Notes: a model not told the origin generated them from the sequence alone. A DNA stretch of 64,000 bases from Cedecea neteri (GCF_000758325.1 NZ_CP009459.1:1550001-1614000); one strand, 5' to 3'. Numbered from the stretch's first letter, positions 40,700-51,612 are shown. Translations and numbers: made by a program.

Positions 40700-43147
40700 A
40701 TGTCAAAAGATCCTTTCCAGGCACGAGAAGCCGAAAAATACGAAAACCCGATCCCAAGCCGGGAGTTTATTCTCGACCATCTCTCAAAACGTGAAAAACC
40801 GGCCAGCCGCGAAGAGCTGGCGGAAGAACTAAAAATCTCCGGTGAAGAACAGCTTGAAGCTTTGCGTCGTCGCCTCCGTGCGATGGAGCGTGATGGCCAA
40901 CTGGTCTTCACTCGCCGTCAGTGCTACGCGCTGCCGGAACGCCTGGATCTACTGAAAGGTAAAGTGATCGGCCACCGCGACGGGTTTGGTTTCCTGCGCG
41001 TTGAAGGGAGTAAAGACGATCTCTATCTTTCATCCGAGCAGATGAAAATGTGCATGCACGGCGATCTGGTGCTGGCGCAGCCGCTCGGCGCGGACCGTAA
41101 AGGCCGCCGCGAAGCGCGTATTGTGCGCGTGCTGGAGCCAAGAACCGGGCTGATTGTTGGCCGCTACTTTACCGACGCTGGCGTAGGTTTCGTGGTGCCG
41201 GACGACAGCCGTCTGAGCTTCGATATCCTGATCCCGCCGGAAGCGCTAATGGGCGCCCGTATGGGCTTTGTGGTGGTGGTCGAGCTGACCCAGCGTCCAA
41301 CGCGCCGTACCAAAGCGATAGGTAAGATTGTTGAAGTGCTTGGCGACAACATGGATACCGGTATGGCCGTTGATATGGCGCTGCGTACTCATGAAATTCC
41401 GCACGTCTGGCCGAAAGAGGTTGAAGCCCAGGTTGCAAAACTGAAAGAAGAAGTGCCGGAAGAAGCCAAAATCGGCCGCGTTGACCTGCGCGATCTGCCG
41501 CTGGTGACCATTGACGGCGAAGATGCGCGTGACTTTGACGATGCCGTATTTTGCGAGAAAAAACGCGGCGGTGGCTGGCGCCTTTGGGTTGCGATTGCCG
41601 ATGTAAGTTACTACGTTCGTCCTCCTACGGCGCTGGATAACGAAGCCCGCAATCGCGGGACGTCAGTTTACTTCCCGTCGCAGGTAGTACCGATGCTGCC
41701 GGAAGTGCTTTCAAACGGCCTGTGTTCGCTGAACCCGCAGGTTGACCGCCTGTGTATGGTGTGTGAGATGACTATCTCCGCAGCGGGGCGTCTGACAGGC
41801 TATAAATTCTATGAAGCGGTGATGAGCTCCCATGCGCGCCTGACCTACACCAAGGTCTGGCATATGCTGCAGGGCGATCAGGAACTGCGCGAGCAATACG
41901 CACCGCTGGTTAAGCACATCGAAGAGTTGCATAACCTCTACAAAGTGCTGGAAGTTTCTCGTGCCCAGCGCGGCGGGATCTCGTTTGAAAGCGAAGAAGC
42001 GAAGTTTATCTTCAACGCCGAGCGCCGCATTGAGCGCGTCGAGCAGACCGTGCGTAACGATGCCCACAAACTTATCGAAGAGTGCATGATCCTCGCTAAC
42101 ATCTCGGCGGCGCGTTTTGTCGAGAAGAATAACGAGCCAGCGCTGTTCCGCGATCACGATCGCCCAAGCAACGATGCGATCACCGCGTTCCGTTCGGTGC
42201 TGGCGGAGCTTGGCCTGGAATTGCCTGGCGGGCAAAAACCAGAGCCGCGTGATTACGCCGATCTGCTGGAATCTATAGCCGATCGCCCTGACCACGAAAT
42301 GCTGCAAACCATGCTGCTGCGCTCAATGAAACAGGCGATTTACGATCCGGAAAACCGCGGGCACTTCGGCCTGGCGCTGCAGTCCTACGCGCACTTTACT
42401 TCGCCAATTCGTCGCTACCCGGACTTGTCTTTGCACCGTGCAATTAAATACTTACTGGCAAAAGAGCAGGGGCATACCGGGAACAGCACCGAATCCGGCG
42501 GCTGGCACTACAGCATGGAAGAGATGCTGCAGCTGGGTCAGCACTGTTCAATGACCGAACGCCGTGCCGACGAAGCGACTCGCGACGTAGCGGACTGGCT
42601 GAAGTGCGACTTCATGCAGGATCAGGTCGGCCAGGTATTCAACGGCATTATTGCCAGCGTAACTGGCTTTGGTTTCTTCGTGCGTCTGGACGATTTGTTT
42701 ATCGACGGCCTGGTTCACGTCTCGACGCTGGACAACGACTACTACCGCTTTGACCAGATTGGTCAGCGCCTGATTGGCGAATCCGGCGGGCAGACTTATC
42801 GTCTGGGCGACCGCGTTGAGGTTCGGGTGGAAGCCGTGCACATGGACGAGCGTAAAATCGACTTCGCGCTGATCTCAAGCTCACGTGCGCCGCGTGGTGA
42901 AGGTAAAACTGCAAAAGATAAAGCGAAGCGAGGCGGAAAAGGGGGCGCGCCGTCTAAGCGCCGTCAGGCAGGCAAGCGCGTAAACTTCGAGCCGGACAAT
43001 GCTTTCCGTAAAGAGAAAGACGGAGCGAAAGCGAAGAAAGACAAGGCCGGAAAGAAACCGAAGAAAGCCAAAGCGCCGTCGGACAAAACCCGTAAAATAG
43101 CGGCAGCAACGAAAGCGAAGCGCGCCGCGAAGAAACAGGCGAGCTGA
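40700..43147 (+). CDS. rnr: Ribonuclease R
   Basis: An 815-residue processive 3'-5' exoribonuclease that digests structured RNA, acting in rRNA quality control and tmRNA-linked decay. It has an N-terminal helix-turn-helix, two cold-shock domains (about 80-220), the RNB catalytic domain with [16 protein letters not shown] (acidic metal-binding residues near 272-281), an S1 domain ([27 protein letters not shown]) and a lysine-rich tail (about 735-815), which binds ribosomes and SmpB in E. coli. Confidence 0.98.
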   Translation: MSKDPFQAREAEKYENPIPSREFILDHLSKREKPASREELAEELKISGEEQLEALRRRLRAMERDGQLVFTRRQCYALPERLDLLKGKVIGHRDGFGFLRVEGSKDDLYLSSEQMKMCMHGDLVLAQPLGADRKGRREARIVRVLEPRTGLIVGRYFTDAGVGFVVPDDSRLSFDILIPPEALMGARMGFVVVVELTQRPTRRTKAIGKIVEVLGDNMDTGMAVDMALRTHEIPHVWPKEVEAQVAKLKEEVPEEAKIGRVDLRDLPLVTIDGEDARDFDDAVFCEKKRGGGWRLWVAIADVSYYVRPPTALDNEARNRGTSVYFPSQVVPMLPEVLSNGLCSLNPQVDRLCMVCEMTISAAGRLTGYKFYEAVMSSHARLTYTKVWHMLQGDQELREQYAPLVKHIEELHNLYKVLEVSRAQRGGISFESEEAKFIFNAERRIERVEQTVRNDAHKLIEECMILANISAARFVEKNNEPALFRDHDRPSNDAITAFRSVLAELGLELPGGQKPEPRDYADLLESIADRPDHEMLQTMLLRSMKQAIYDPENRGHFGLALQSYAHFTSPIRRYPDLSLHRAIKYLLAKEQGHTGNSTESGGWHYSMEEMLQLGQHCSMTERRADEATRDVADWLKCDFMQDQVGQVFNGIIASVTGFGFFVRLDDLFIDGLVHVSTLDNDYYRFDQIGQRLIGESGGQTYRLGDRVEVRVEAVHMDERKIDFALISSSRAPRGEGKTAKDKAKRGGKGGAPSKRRQAGKRVNFEPDNAFRKEKDGAKAKKDKAGKKPKKAKAPSDKTRKIAAATKAKRAAKKQAS

Positions 43148-43154
43148 TGTTACC

Positions 43155-43266
43155 CTCACTCTGACGTATTCCCTCCCGGAAAGGGAGAGGGGGCAAACAG
43201 AACGATAATGTATGCTTTTATCGTTTTCCTCCTCGCCCCTTTGGGGAGAGGGCCGGGGTGAGGGGC
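43155..43266. repeat. Palindromic intergenic repeat (REP-like)
   Basis: Three nested inverted repeats fill the rnr-rlmB gap: CCCTCCC/GGGAGGG-like arms at 43171-43190, a perfect AACGATAA/TTATCGTT hairpin at 43201-43225, and CCTCGCCCC/GGGGAGAGG at 43230-43251. The outer ends CCCTCAC and GTGAGGGG also pair. Such GC-rich elements with CCCTCACCCC/GGGGTGAGGG ends are scattered between genes in many enteric genomes. A terminator role for rnr is possible. Confidence 0.75.
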
Positions 43267-43326
43267 AAAATCAAGATTATGAACAAACCAACACGGGCGA
43301 ACCCTCGTCCGCAATGAGTGATATCG

Positions 43327-44058
43327 ATGAGTGAAATTATTTACGGCATTCACGCCGTCCAGGCCCTGCTTGAACGTGCTCCGCAGCGTTTTCAGGAAGT
43401 TTTTATCCTGAAAGGTCGCGAAGACAAGCGCCTGCTGCCGCTGATCCACGCTATTGAAGCGCAAGGGATCCCGGTGCAGGTGGCAAATCGCCAGTGGCTC
43501 GACGAGAAAGCCGAAGGCGCGGTACACCAGGGCATCATCGCCCGCGTGAAGCCGGGTCGCCAGTATCAGGAAAACGATCTGCCTGACCTGATCGCCGAAC
43601 ACGAACGTCCGTTCCTGCTGATCCTGGATGGTGTAACCGATCCGCATAACCTGGGTGCCTGCCTGCGTAGCGCAGACGCGGCCGGTGTCCATGCGGTTAT
43701 CGTCCCGAAGGATCGTTCCGCGCAGCTGAATGCGACGGCGAAAAAAGTTGCCTGTGGCGCAGCGGAGAATGTGCCGCTGATCCGCGTCACCAACCTGGCC
43801 CGTACCATGCGTCTGCTGCAGGAAGAGAACGTCTGGATCGTCGGCACCGCCGGTGAAGCGGACCATACTCTGTTCCAGAGCAAATTCACTGGCCCGATGG
43901 CGCTGGTAATGGGCGCAGAAGGTGAAGGCATGCGTCGTCTGACTCGTGAGCACTGCGACGAGCTGGTCAGCATTCCAATGGCCGGGACCGTTTCTTCTCT
44001 GAACGTGTCCGTTGCCACCGGCGTTTGCCTGTTCGAAATCGTGCGCCAGCGCGGTTAA
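43327..44058 (+). CDS. rlmB: 23S rRNA 2'-O-methyltransferase RlmB
   Basis: A 243-residue SpoU/TrmH (knot-fold) enzyme that methylates the ribose of G2251 of 23S rRNA. The start [17 protein letters not shown] at 43327 matches E. coli; a GTG 9 bp upstream is less likely. [25 protein letters not shown] is motif 1, and [11 protein letters not shown] and [18 protein letters not shown] are motifs 2 and 3, which form the trefoil knot and bind SAM. Conserved directly after rnr. Confidence 0.98.
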   Translation: MSEIIYGIHAVQALLERAPQRFQEVFILKGREDKRLLPLIHAIEAQGIPVQVANRQWLDEKAEGAVHQGIIARVKPGRQYQENDLPDLIAEHERPFLLILDGVTDPHNLGACLRSADAAGVHAVIVPKDRSAQLNATAKKVACGAAENVPLIRVTNLARTMRLLQEENVWIVGTAGEADHTLFQSKFTGPMALVMGAEGEGMRRLTREHCDELVSIPMAGTVSSLNVSVATGVCLFEIVRQRG

Positions 44059-44073
44059 GCAACGTTATTTGAA

Positions 44074-44094
44074 TGGGGTGGAAACACCCCGTTT
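44074..44094 (+). terminator. Terminator of rlmB
   Basis: Stem GGGGTG/CACCCC with a GAAA tetraloop, followed by GTTTG, 16 bp after rlmB. In E. coli yjfI to yjfC lie between here and aidB; in this genome aidB comes next. Confidence 0.7.
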
Positions 44095-44166
44095 GTGATC
44101 CCCCTCCGCGCAGAACCCGCATCTCCGTCCATACTTACTGGCATTGCCACAGATGGAGGGAACAGC

Positions 44167-45801
44167 ATGCGCTGGCAAACTCACACCGTTTTTAATCAAC
44201 CCAAACCCCTCAGCAACAGCAATCTTTTTCTTTCAGACATTCCGCTGCGAGAAGCCGTCGTCCGTGAAGGGGCTGGCTGGGATGTTGAACTTCTGGCCAG
44301 TATCGGCCAACAGCTGGGTTCTGCCGAATCTCTGGAATTGGGGCGGCTGGCAAACATCAATCCACCGGAGCTGCTGCGGTTCGACGCCAGCGGAGAGCGC
44401 CTGGACGACGTTCGCTTTCACCCGGCCTGGCATTTGCTGATGCAAGGCCTGTTTGCTAATCGGGTTCACAACCTGGCCTGGCAAGAAGATGCGCGACAGG
44501 GTGCTTTTGTCGCCCGTGCGGCTCGGTTTATCCAACATGCTCAGGTTGAAGCGGGCACGCTTTGCCCAATTACTATGACGTTTGGGGCAACGCCGCTGTT
44601 GCTACAACACCTCCCCAAGACATTTGAAGCCTGGCGCAAGCCCTTGCTGAGCGATCGCTATGACGCACATTTGCTGCAGGGTGAACAGAAACGTGGTCTG
44701 CTGATTGGTATGGGAATGACTGAGAAGCAGGGGGGCTCTGACGTACTGAGTAACACCACCCGAGCTGAACCGCTGGCGGGCAGAGGGGCCGGTGAGGCTT
44801 ACCGGCTGGTAGGGCACAAATGGTTTTTCTCCGTGCCGCAAAGCGATGCGCATCTGGTGCTTGCTCAGGCTAAGGGCGGGCTTTCGTGCTTCTTCTTACC
44901 GCGTATTCTGCCGGACGGCCAGCGTAACGCCGTTCGTCTTGAGCGGCTCAAGGACAAGCTGGGAAACTGTTCAAACGCCAGCAGTGAAGTCGAGTTCTGT
45001 GATGCCACCGCCTGGCTCATTGGTGAGGAAGGTGAGGGCGTGCGCCATATTCTGAAGATGGGTGGATTTACCCGCTTCGACTGTGCGCTGGGCAGCCACG
45101 GCTTGATGCGACGTGCGCTATCGGTGGCCTTGTACCACTCGCTTCAGCGGCAGGCCTTTGGCAAGACGTTGATTGAGCAGCCGATGATGCGCCAGTTGCT
45201 GGGAAAAATGGCACTGCGGCTTGAAGGCCAGACGGCCTTTCTTTTCCGTCTGGCACGAGCGTGGGAGTCGCCGGGCGATGCTCTACAGCTGGCCTACAGC
45301 CGTTTGTTTACCCCGGCCGCGAAATTCAGCATCTGCAAAGCAGGGATCCCTTTTGTGGCCGAAGCGATGGAGGTTCTGGGCGGCGTGGGCTACTGCGAAG
45401 AGAGCGAGCTTCCTCGGTTATATCGTGAAATGCCGGTGAACAGCATCTGGGAAGGATCGGGCAATATTATGAGCCTTGATGTGCTGCGCGTGCTCGCCAG
45501 GCAGCCTGCGGTAATGGAAATGCTGTCCAACGAGTTTGATGAGGTTAAAGGGCAAAACCGGCATTTCGATCGCAGCTGGCGGCAGCTACAGCAACGTTTG
45601 CGAAAACCTCAGGAGGAGAGAGGCAGAGAAATTACGCAGCAACTGGCTAACCTCGCCTGTGGGGCACAACTGCTTAAATCACTCTCACCTCCGGCAGCAG
45701 AAGCCTGGTGCCGTATGATGCTGGATGAACGGGGAGAATCGCTTTTGCCCGAGCAGGTCATCAATGATGTGCTGCTGCGGGCAACGGGAGGCGTGGCTTA
45801 A
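44167..45801 (+). CDS. aidB: AidB, acyl-CoA dehydrogenase-like alkylation response protein
   Basis: A 544-residue flavoprotein of the acyl-CoA dehydrogenase fold, induced by alkylating agents and thought to protect DNA or destroy alkylators in E. coli. The start MRWQTHTVFNQPKPLSNSN is typical, though the genuine ATG is 24 codons into the longest open frame. MGMTEKQGGSDVLSNTT is a core flavin/substrate signature, and FTRFDCALGSHGLMRRAL and VLGGVGYCEESELPRLYRE follow. The C-terminal part is rich in basic residues and binds DNA in E. coli AidB. Its Ada-type operator is not evident to me. Confidence 0.96.
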   Translation: MRWQTHTVFNQPKPLSNSNLFLSDIPLREAVVREGAGWDVELLASIGQQLGSAESLELGRLANINPPELLRFDASGERLDDVRFHPAWHLLMQGLFANRVHNLAWQEDARQGAFVARAARFIQHAQVEAGTLCPITMTFGATPLLLQHLPKTFEAWRKPLLSDRYDAHLLQGEQKRGLLIGMGMTEKQGGSDVLSNTTRAEPLAGRGAGEAYRLVGHKWFFSVPQSDAHLVLAQAKGGLSCFFLPRILPDGQRNAVRLERLKDKLGNCSNASSEVEFCDATAWLIGEEGEGVRHILKMGGFTRFDCALGSHGLMRRALSVALYHSLQRQAFGKTLIEQPMMRQLLGKMALRLEGQTAFLFRLARAWESPGDALQLAYSRLFTPAAKFSICKAGIPFVAEAMEVLGGVGYCEESELPRLYREMPVNSIWEGSGNIMSLDVLRVLARQPAVMEMLSNEFDEVKGQNRHFDRSWRQLQQRLRKPQEERGREITQQLANLACGAQLLKSLSPPAAEAWCRMMLDERGESLLPEQVINDVLLRATGGVA

Positions 45802-45816
45802 TTAAATAGCGGGTCT

Positions 45817-46092
45817 TTACGCGTAGAGAATGGCCTGCGCTCGCCAGCTATCGGCCAGAGAGTTTTCCTGCATCTGAATAATGCGGTACCAGGAAGCACC
45901 TTGCTCATCAGCTTTCAGCGCGATCATACGTTCAACGTCCTGTGGGCTGCCGGCAATGTCATTGACCGAAATTAATCCGATTTCATTGAGGCCCGTTACG
46001 CAGTCCGCGCTGGCAAACTCGGCGGACTGCGCCAGAGTCGGAATGAGGCCAACAGATAACAGCAGTGTCGTTAAGGCAAGAGATCGTTTCAT
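45817..46092 (-). CDS. yjfN: Periplasmic DUF1471 protein YjfN
   Basis: A 91-residue secreted protein with a signal peptide (about residues 1-23, ending AQSAEFA) and a DUF1471 (YhcN) domain with SADCVTGLNEIGLISVNDIAG and ADEQGASWYRIIQM. It matches E. coli YjfN, which has been linked to activation of periplasmic DegP. One of three DUF1471 genes within 2 kb. It is convergent with aidB, with 15 bp between. Confidence 0.93.
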   Translation of the reverse strand: MKRSLALTTLLLSVGLIPTLAQSAEFASADCVTGLNEIGLISVNDIAGSPQDVERMIALKADEQGASWYRIIQMQENSLADSWRAQAILYA

Positions 46093-46249
46093 TGTCAGTT
46101 CCTTATCATTTTACCCCGAAGTGACAGGGCAATCCTTCGCTTACTCAAAGCTGACCCCGCTTCCTGAGGGCGAGGTCCATTGTGCATAAGAAACGATCAA
46201 GCGGCGAAAAGCTGTGTAAATATCAATAAATAACGGCTATCGGCCCGGG

Positions 46250-46579
46250 CTATTTTCGATACAAAATAGCCTGTGAATACCACTGGCCTGGGATAACCGT
46301 CTCATCATTCATAATGATGAGATAATAATCGGCTTTTGCTGCTGCGGCTTTCTTCTTAATAATGGCTTCTGAGTCCATCGGAGAGCCACGTACCACGGCG
46401 GTCACGGTGCCTATTTTTGTTAATTCCGCAGTCTGAGAACGCTGTACTTCCTGCGGATAATTCGTCGGCGACGGTGCTGGCTGCGGCGTACCCTGAAGCA
46501 CGCTGCAGGCGCTGAGTAAGGCCGCCAAAAATAGTACGGATAGCCGGGGCATGATGGTTTCTCGTTTCTTGACGATCAT
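46250..46579 (-). CDS. bsmA: DUF1471 lipoprotein BsmA
   Basis: About 109 residues. A lipoprotein signal with lipobox LLSAC puts the lipidated cysteine at residue 25. The start at 46579 (MIVKKRETIM) gives the same distance to the cysteine as in E. coli BsmA; MPRLSVLF at 46552 is the alternative. The mature part (QGTPQPAPSPTNYPQEVQRS, then VVRGSPMDSEAIIKKKAAAAKADYY and GQWYSQAILYRK) matches BsmA, a protein tied to biofilm stress and motility. It is divergent from yjfP. An RcsAB-like palindrome lies upstream. Confidence 0.9.
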   Translation of the reverse strand: MIVKKRETIMPRLSVLFLAALLSACSVLQGTPQPAPSPTNYPQEVQRSQTAELTKIGTVTAVVRGSPMDSEAIIKKKAAAAKADYYLIIMNDETVIPGQWYSQAILYRK

Positions 46580-46609
46580 AGTGTAGTTCCGGGTTTGGCC
46601 GTGCAAAGG

Positions 46610-46621
46610 GGGAATGTTCCC
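46610..46621. promoter_or_regulatory. GGGAATGTTCCC, RcsAB-box-like, upstream of bsmA
   Basis: The same 12 bases occur upstream of the glycosyltransferase operon at 17678-17689. They lie 31 bp before the bsmA start codon. Rcs control is a guess from the consensus. Confidence 0.4.
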
Positions 46622-46745
46622 GAATTGTTATCTCTGGCGCGCTTTTGACTGACTTTCGAATGAAAATCGCTAGCTAGATCTCACCGTTACAATAATCCCT
46701 AATCTGCGTTACTTTCCCTGATATTTCGCCGGAGGAGAAGAGAAG

Positions 46746-47474
46746 ATGATCGAAATTTATAATGAGCGATTCGCCGATGTTGAAGTGTTGCATGCGGTAC
46801 CTGCCGGAATGGAGCAATCCCCGCTGCCGACGGTGATTTTCTATCACGGGTTCACCTCTTCAAAGCTGGTATATAGCTATTTCGCTGTGGCGCTTGCGCA
46901 GCAGGGATTTCGTGTTGTCATGCCGGATGCGCTCGATCATGGCGCTCGCTACAGCGGTGACGCTCATGCTCGCCTGCAGCAGTTCTGGCCAATCTTAAAA
47001 AAAAGCATTGATGAATTCCCGGCTCTCTATCAGGCATTAATTAACTCCGGCGGTGTTGCCGAGGGCAGACTTGCCGTGGGAGGGGCTTCTATGGGAGGCA
47101 TGACGGCACTGGGGATTATGGCGCGGCATCCTGAAGTACGCTGCGTCGCCAGCCTGATGGGATCGGGCTATTTTACAACACTCGCACAGACGCTGTTTCC
47201 ACCTTCGGCGGAGGTGCGTGAAGAGGTTATCGTTGGCCTGAAGGATTACGAGGTTAGCGAGAAGCTTGAAGCGCTAAGCAACAGGCCGCTGCTGCTCTGG
47301 CATGGTGAAGAAGATGATGTGGTGCCCGCCGTTGAAACGTTCAGATTGCAGCAGGCTCTGGGGGCTAACAAGCGGGATCAAAACCTGACTTGTGTATGGG
47401 AAGCGGGCGTCAAACATCGTATTACGCCCGAGGCGTTAGAGGCCACAAGCCAGTTTTTTGCTCGATACTTGTAA
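46746..47474 (+). CDS. yjfP: Esterase YjfP (alpha/beta hydrolase)
   Basis: A 242-residue serine hydrolase. TVIFYHGFTSSKLVYSY is the oxyanion-hole region, and VGGASMGGMTALG holds the nucleophile serine in G-A-S-M-G (near residue 117). HGEEDDVVPAVETFRL gives the catalytic Asp region, and VKHRITPEALEATSQF the catalytic His. It matches E. coli YjfP, an esterase with broad substrates and a proposed role in deacetylating sugars before export. It has GGAGGAG before the ATG. Confidence 0.95.
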   Translation: MIEIYNERFADVEVLHAVPAGMEQSPLPTVIFYHGFTSSKLVYSYFAVALAQQGFRVVMPDALDHGARYSGDAHARLQQFWPILKKSIDEFPALYQALINSGGVAEGRLAVGGASMGGMTALGIMARHPEVRCVASLMGSGYFTTLAQTLFPPSAEVREEVIVGLKDYEVSEKLEALSNRPLLLWHGEEDDVVPAVETFRLQQALGANKRDQNLTCVWEAGVKHRITPEALEATSQFFARYL

Positions 47475-47477
47475 GCG

Positions 47478-47501
47478 AAAAAAGCCCCCGCAAGCGGGGG
47501 C
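47478..47501 (-). terminator. Terminator of yjfY (also follows yjfP)
   Basis: Perfect GCCCCCGC/GCGGGGGC stem with an AA loop. On the minus strand it ends in TTTTTT, a strong terminator for the yjfY transcript. On the plus strand no T run follows. Confidence 0.85.
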
Positions 47502-47561
47502 AAGTCAAACATGGATTTTTAGGTCGTGGTGTCTTCTCTGGTGTTTACGCGTACTCTCAAA

Positions 47562-47837
47562 CTACCGGTAGATGTCAGCGCTGACGTGCATATTGCCGTT
47601 GCTGCCCGGTTCTCTCATGATTATCGTGTGATAAAACTTCGCGTTGTGCTGGTCAGCATCCTGTTGAATGGCTGATTCCGCTTCAGATACGGTGGCGAAG
47701 TTGTGGTTGATGTAAATAACGCCCAGGCTCTGAACATCGTCCATATTTCTGGCCTGGCGGGCGTCGATTTTTATAGCTGCAGCCGCATTGGCGCTAAAGA
47801 GCAGTACAGCGGCAAGGGCAATAACGATATTTTTCAT
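47562..47837 (-). CDS. yjfY: Periplasmic DUF1471 protein YjfY
   Basis: A 91-residue secreted protein: signal peptide MKNIVIALAAVLLFSANAAA, then DUF1471 (DARQARNMDDVQSLGVIYI, HNAKFYHTIIMREPGSNG, MHVSADIYR). It matches E. coli YjfY of unknown role. I chose the ATG at 47837; a GTG four codons upstream is less likely. In E. coli it stands between the ula operon and rpsF; here the ula genes are gone and the gene remains. Confidence 0.93.
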   Translation of the reverse strand: MKNIVIALAAVLLFSANAAAAIKIDARQARNMDDVQSLGVIYINHNFATVSEAESAIQQDADQHNAKFYHTIIMREPGSNGNMHVSADIYR

Positions 47838-48055
47838 GATGCGCTCCACTACAACAAACCTTTAATCCGTGGTCGTCGCTCCTGTTAATGGCTGTGGCGG
47901 CCTGTTATCAATAAGTGTAATTCCTGATGGCTGAATAAAAAGTGACCATTTCTGATGGTCTCTTTCAAAATATTTTGACGATCTGCGGCTTTGTTTTGAA
48001 ATTCACAGGCTTAGCCATTCCCCCTGTCATAAAGAGAATTTATTTGCCAGCGGTC

Positions 48056-48084
48056 TTGAGTTTAGTGGCCTGGGTAAGTATGAT
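48056..48084 (+). promoter_or_regulatory. Promoter of the rpsF operon
   Basis: TTGAGT (48056-48061) and TATGAT (48079-48084) at the ideal 17-bp spacing, about 100 bp before rpsF. Of the 347 bp between yjfY and rpsF, nothing else coding is visible. Confidence 0.75.
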
Positions 48085-48124
48085 TACGCGTCAATTTTTC
48101 AGCCGCAATTCAAACACGTTCCTT

Positions 48125-48159
48125 GCTTCCATGGGCCGCGGCTGACCCTGACAGGAGGC
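48125..48159 (+). promoter_or_regulatory. S6:S18 autoregulatory leader hairpin
   Basis: GCTTCC (48125-48130) can pair with GGAGGC (48154-48159), and TGGG with CCC(T) inside, leaving a CCGCGGCTGA loop. The rpsF leaders of enteric bacteria carry such a hairpin, bound by the S6:S18 complex to slow translation. It lies 26 bp before the rpsF ATG and hides part of the leader. Inferred from position and shape. Confidence 0.6.
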
Positions 48160-48166
48160 TGAATAA

Positions 48167-48580
<414 letters not shown>

Positions 48581-48588
48581 TTCTGATG

Positions 48589-49135
<547 letters not shown>

Positions 49136-49164
49136 TCGGTCACGGTCCATTAATACGACTTTGA

Positions 49165-49626
<462 letters not shown>

Positions 49627-49645
49627 GTTTTTATTCACTGCTCGT

Positions 49646-49673
49646 AAAAACGCCAGCCTCGTGCTGGCGTTTT
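49646..49673 (+). terminator. Terminator of rplI, first copy
   Basis: CGCCAGC/GCTGGCG stem around CTCGT, flanked by AAAA and TTTT. The same stem, loop and tail recur at 49809. Confidence 0.92.
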
Positions 49674-49764
49674 GCTTTTCTGACGTCGGTGGGAAATTCA
49701 TATTTTTCCGGAGTGTTACGCTTCGGCCAAATAAGAAAACAGATGAGATTGGCTGGTTTACCCC

Positions 49765-49797
49765 AAACAGACGAAAACCACGTTTTTCGTCTGTTTG
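49765..49797. terminator. Hairpin between the two rplI terminators
   Basis: AAACAGACGAAAA and TTTTCGTCTGTTT pair perfectly over 13 bp around a short CCACGT-type loop. It could be a third stop signal. No gene is visible in 49674-49808. Confidence 0.55.
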
Positions 49798-49808
49798 TCA
49801 CCGATCTG

Positions 49809-49836
49809 AAAACGCCAGCCTCGTGCTGGCGTTTTG
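49809..49836 (+). terminator. Terminator of rplI, second copy
   Basis: Identical to the first copy at 49646 in stem, loop and following TTTTGCTTTTCTGA, 163 bp downstream. It lies 22 bp before the end of the convergent gene ytfB. Confidence 0.85.
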
Positions 49837-49857
49837 CTTTTCTGAGGCTGGATCCGT

Positions 49858-50442
49858 TTACTGCGCGCGAATAAAGCTGCCGTTCGGCTGGCGGGTAAAC
49901 AGCACCTGCTGATCGTTGCCGATATCGATGGTTAAGCCCGTTACCACACCGTTAGCATTTTGCCTGATTTGCACCATTTGCCCGGTCTGCAGATTGCTTA
50001 GCGGCTTGCTGTCACCTTCTACCTGCGCCATCGCGTAAACGTCCGCTGGCGGCAAATTATGATCGCGGAACAGCTGGGCCATCGTCTGGCCGGCCGCTAC
50101 GCGGTAGGAGCGCCACTGCTGCTCGATATCATTATTATCGTGGGGAACTGGAGCCTGGGTTTGCTCCTCCACGCGTGGAGGCTCAACCGGCGTCGCGGGG
50201 ACATTGGAAGGCGTCAGTTCGGCCTGCATCGGTGACTGAGATTGTACGGAGAGCTGCGCATCGCGTGTGACCGGGCGGCTATCGTTATCTGCCCCTGGCA
50301 GGAGAAAGCCGAGAATCACGCACGCGAAGCCAAGAATAATGCCTCGGCGGTGCAGGGGAGGTAACGGATCCAACAAGCGGATATGCTCAGGTGCATGCCA
50401 AATCCGCGTAAGCCATGGTTTAACAGCGAATTGCATGGGCAA
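49858..50442 (-). CDS. ytfB: Cell-division-linked LysM/OapA-family protein YtfB
   Basis: A 194-residue protein with a cytoplasmic start, one membrane span (GIILGFACVILGFLLPG, about residues 34-50), a variable Pro/Gln-rich linker, and a C-terminal OapA/LysM-like domain (QWRSYRVAAGQTMAQLFRDHNLPPADVYAMAQ, then VVTGLTIDIGNDQQVLFTRQPNGSFIR). E. coli YtfB (212 residues) binds peptidoglycan glycans at the septum. The linker is shorter here. It sits between rplI and fklB, as in E. coli. Confidence 0.94.
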   Translation of the reverse strand: MPMQFAVKPWLTRIWHAPEHIRLLDPLPPLHRRGIILGFACVILGFLLPGADNDSRPVTRDAQLSVQSQSPMQAELTPSNVPATPVEPPRVEEQTQAPVPHDNNDIEQQWRSYRVAAGQTMAQLFRDHNLPPADVYAMAQVEGDSKPLSNLQTGQMVQIRQNANGVVTGLTIDIGNDQQVLFTRQPNGSFIRAQ

Positions 50443-50713
50443 CCCTCCTCAAAAGACTACTTTCCAGTATAGACTCGTCCTGCTTCAAGCTGCCGATGTT
50501 GGCTACAACTCGAATTATTTAGAGTGTAAACGCTAACTGTCTGATGCCTGAAGCAATCCTGGTTCCCGTAACGGTGAACCACAGTTTTGCGCCCGTTTAA
50601 GCTATTGTTCCCGTTTCGTTTGCATTTGTCACCTTTCCTCCAATGTCATTTACCCTGCGGATTGACGCTGTTATGCTTCGGGCTTGCTTTTAAACATCAT
50701 GAAAGGAAAACCC

Positions 50714-51334
50714 ATGACAACCCCTTCTTTTGACAGCGTCGAAGCACAAGCAAGTTACGGTATTGGTCTGCAGGTAGGCCAGCAGCTGAGCGAATCCGGT
50801 CTGCAAGGTTTACTGCCAGAAGCGCTGGTCGCTGGCCTCCGTGACGCGCTGGAAGGGAATGCCCCGGCAGTTCCTGTTGACGTTGTACACCGCGCTCTGC
50901 GTGAAGTTCACGAACGTGCGGACGAAGTCCGTCGTGAGCGTCAGAAAGAGCTGGCGGTAGAAGGCCAAAAATACCTGGCTGAGAACGCAGAGAAAGAAGG
51001 CGTGAGCAGCACCGAATCCGGCCTGCAGTTCCGCGTTATCACTCAGGGCACAGGCCCAATCCCGGCCCGTAAAGATCACGTTCGCGTGCATTACACCGGT
51101 AAGCTGATCGACGGCACCGTTTTCGACAGCTCCGTCCAGCGTGGCGAACCGGCAGAGTTTCCGGTAAGCGGCGTTATTGCTGGCTGGATCGAAGCGCTGA
51201 CCCTGATGCCGGTAGGCTCCAAATGGGAACTGACTATTCCGCACAACCTCGCTTACGGCGAGCGCGGTGCCGGTGCTTCTATCCCACCATTCAGCACCCT
51301 GGTGTTTGAAGTCGAGCTGCTGGAAATTCTGTAA
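50714..51334 (+). CDS. fklB: FKBP-type peptidyl-prolyl isomerase FklB
   Basis: A 206-residue cytoplasmic isomerase (FKBP22). The N-terminal helical part ([18 protein letters not shown], about 1-90) makes a dimer, and the FKBP domain follows ([22 protein letters not shown], then [28 protein letters not shown]). The ATG at 50714 follows AAAGGAAAA. An earlier in-frame ATG gives a ten-residue extension not seen in the family. The 271 bp between ytfB and fklB hold no gene. Confidence 0.97.
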   Translation: MTTPSFDSVEAQASYGIGLQVGQQLSESGLQGLLPEALVAGLRDALEGNAPAVPVDVVHRALREVHERADEVRRERQKELAVEGQKYLAENAEKEGVSSTESGLQFRVITQGTGPIPARKDHVRVHYTGKLIDGTVFDSSVQRGEPAEFPVSGVIAGWIEALTLMPVGSKWELTIPHNLAYGERGAGASIPPFSTLVFEVELLEIL

Positions 51335-51344
51335 AGCGCTCGGA

Positions 51345-51367
51345 ACCCCGCCAGGTGCGGGGTTTTG
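51345..51367 (+). terminator. Terminator of fklB
   Basis: AACCCCGC/GCGGGGTT stem around CAGGT, followed by TT, 11 bp after the fklB stop. Confidence 0.85.
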
Positions 51368-51530
51368 CATTGCCTAATAATAAACTAACGTGATTTTATC
51401 TTGCATTAACCTGTTTTACGGGTATTTTTGTGAGCTATATCGCGCAGTGAATGCGATTTCACACTCAAATTAAACAAAAAATTAACATTACCCTTGTGCT
51501 TATTATTTATCCCGCCGATTCTTACCTCGT

Positions 51531-51550
51531 ATCACACAAAACAACATCAC
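51531..51550 (+). promoter_or_regulatory. Likely GcvB small-RNA target in cycA leader
   Basis: The CA-rich stretch ATCACACAAAACAACATCAC ends in ACAACATCAC, which can pair fully with GUGAUGUUGU of the GcvB R1 region. GcvB represses cycA in E. coli. Hfq, encoded in this window, is needed for it. The site lies about 63 bp before the ATG. Confidence 0.6.
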
Positions 51551-51612
51551 GTAAAAACACTTCACGGGCCAGTAGAGCCTGAAAAAACAGACAGGTACAG
51601 GAAAATACAAAC

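Noticed and set aside
49661-49912. Plus-strand open frame between rplI and ytfB
   Set aside because: It runs through two terminator copies, and its repeated LAFCFS peptide comes from them.
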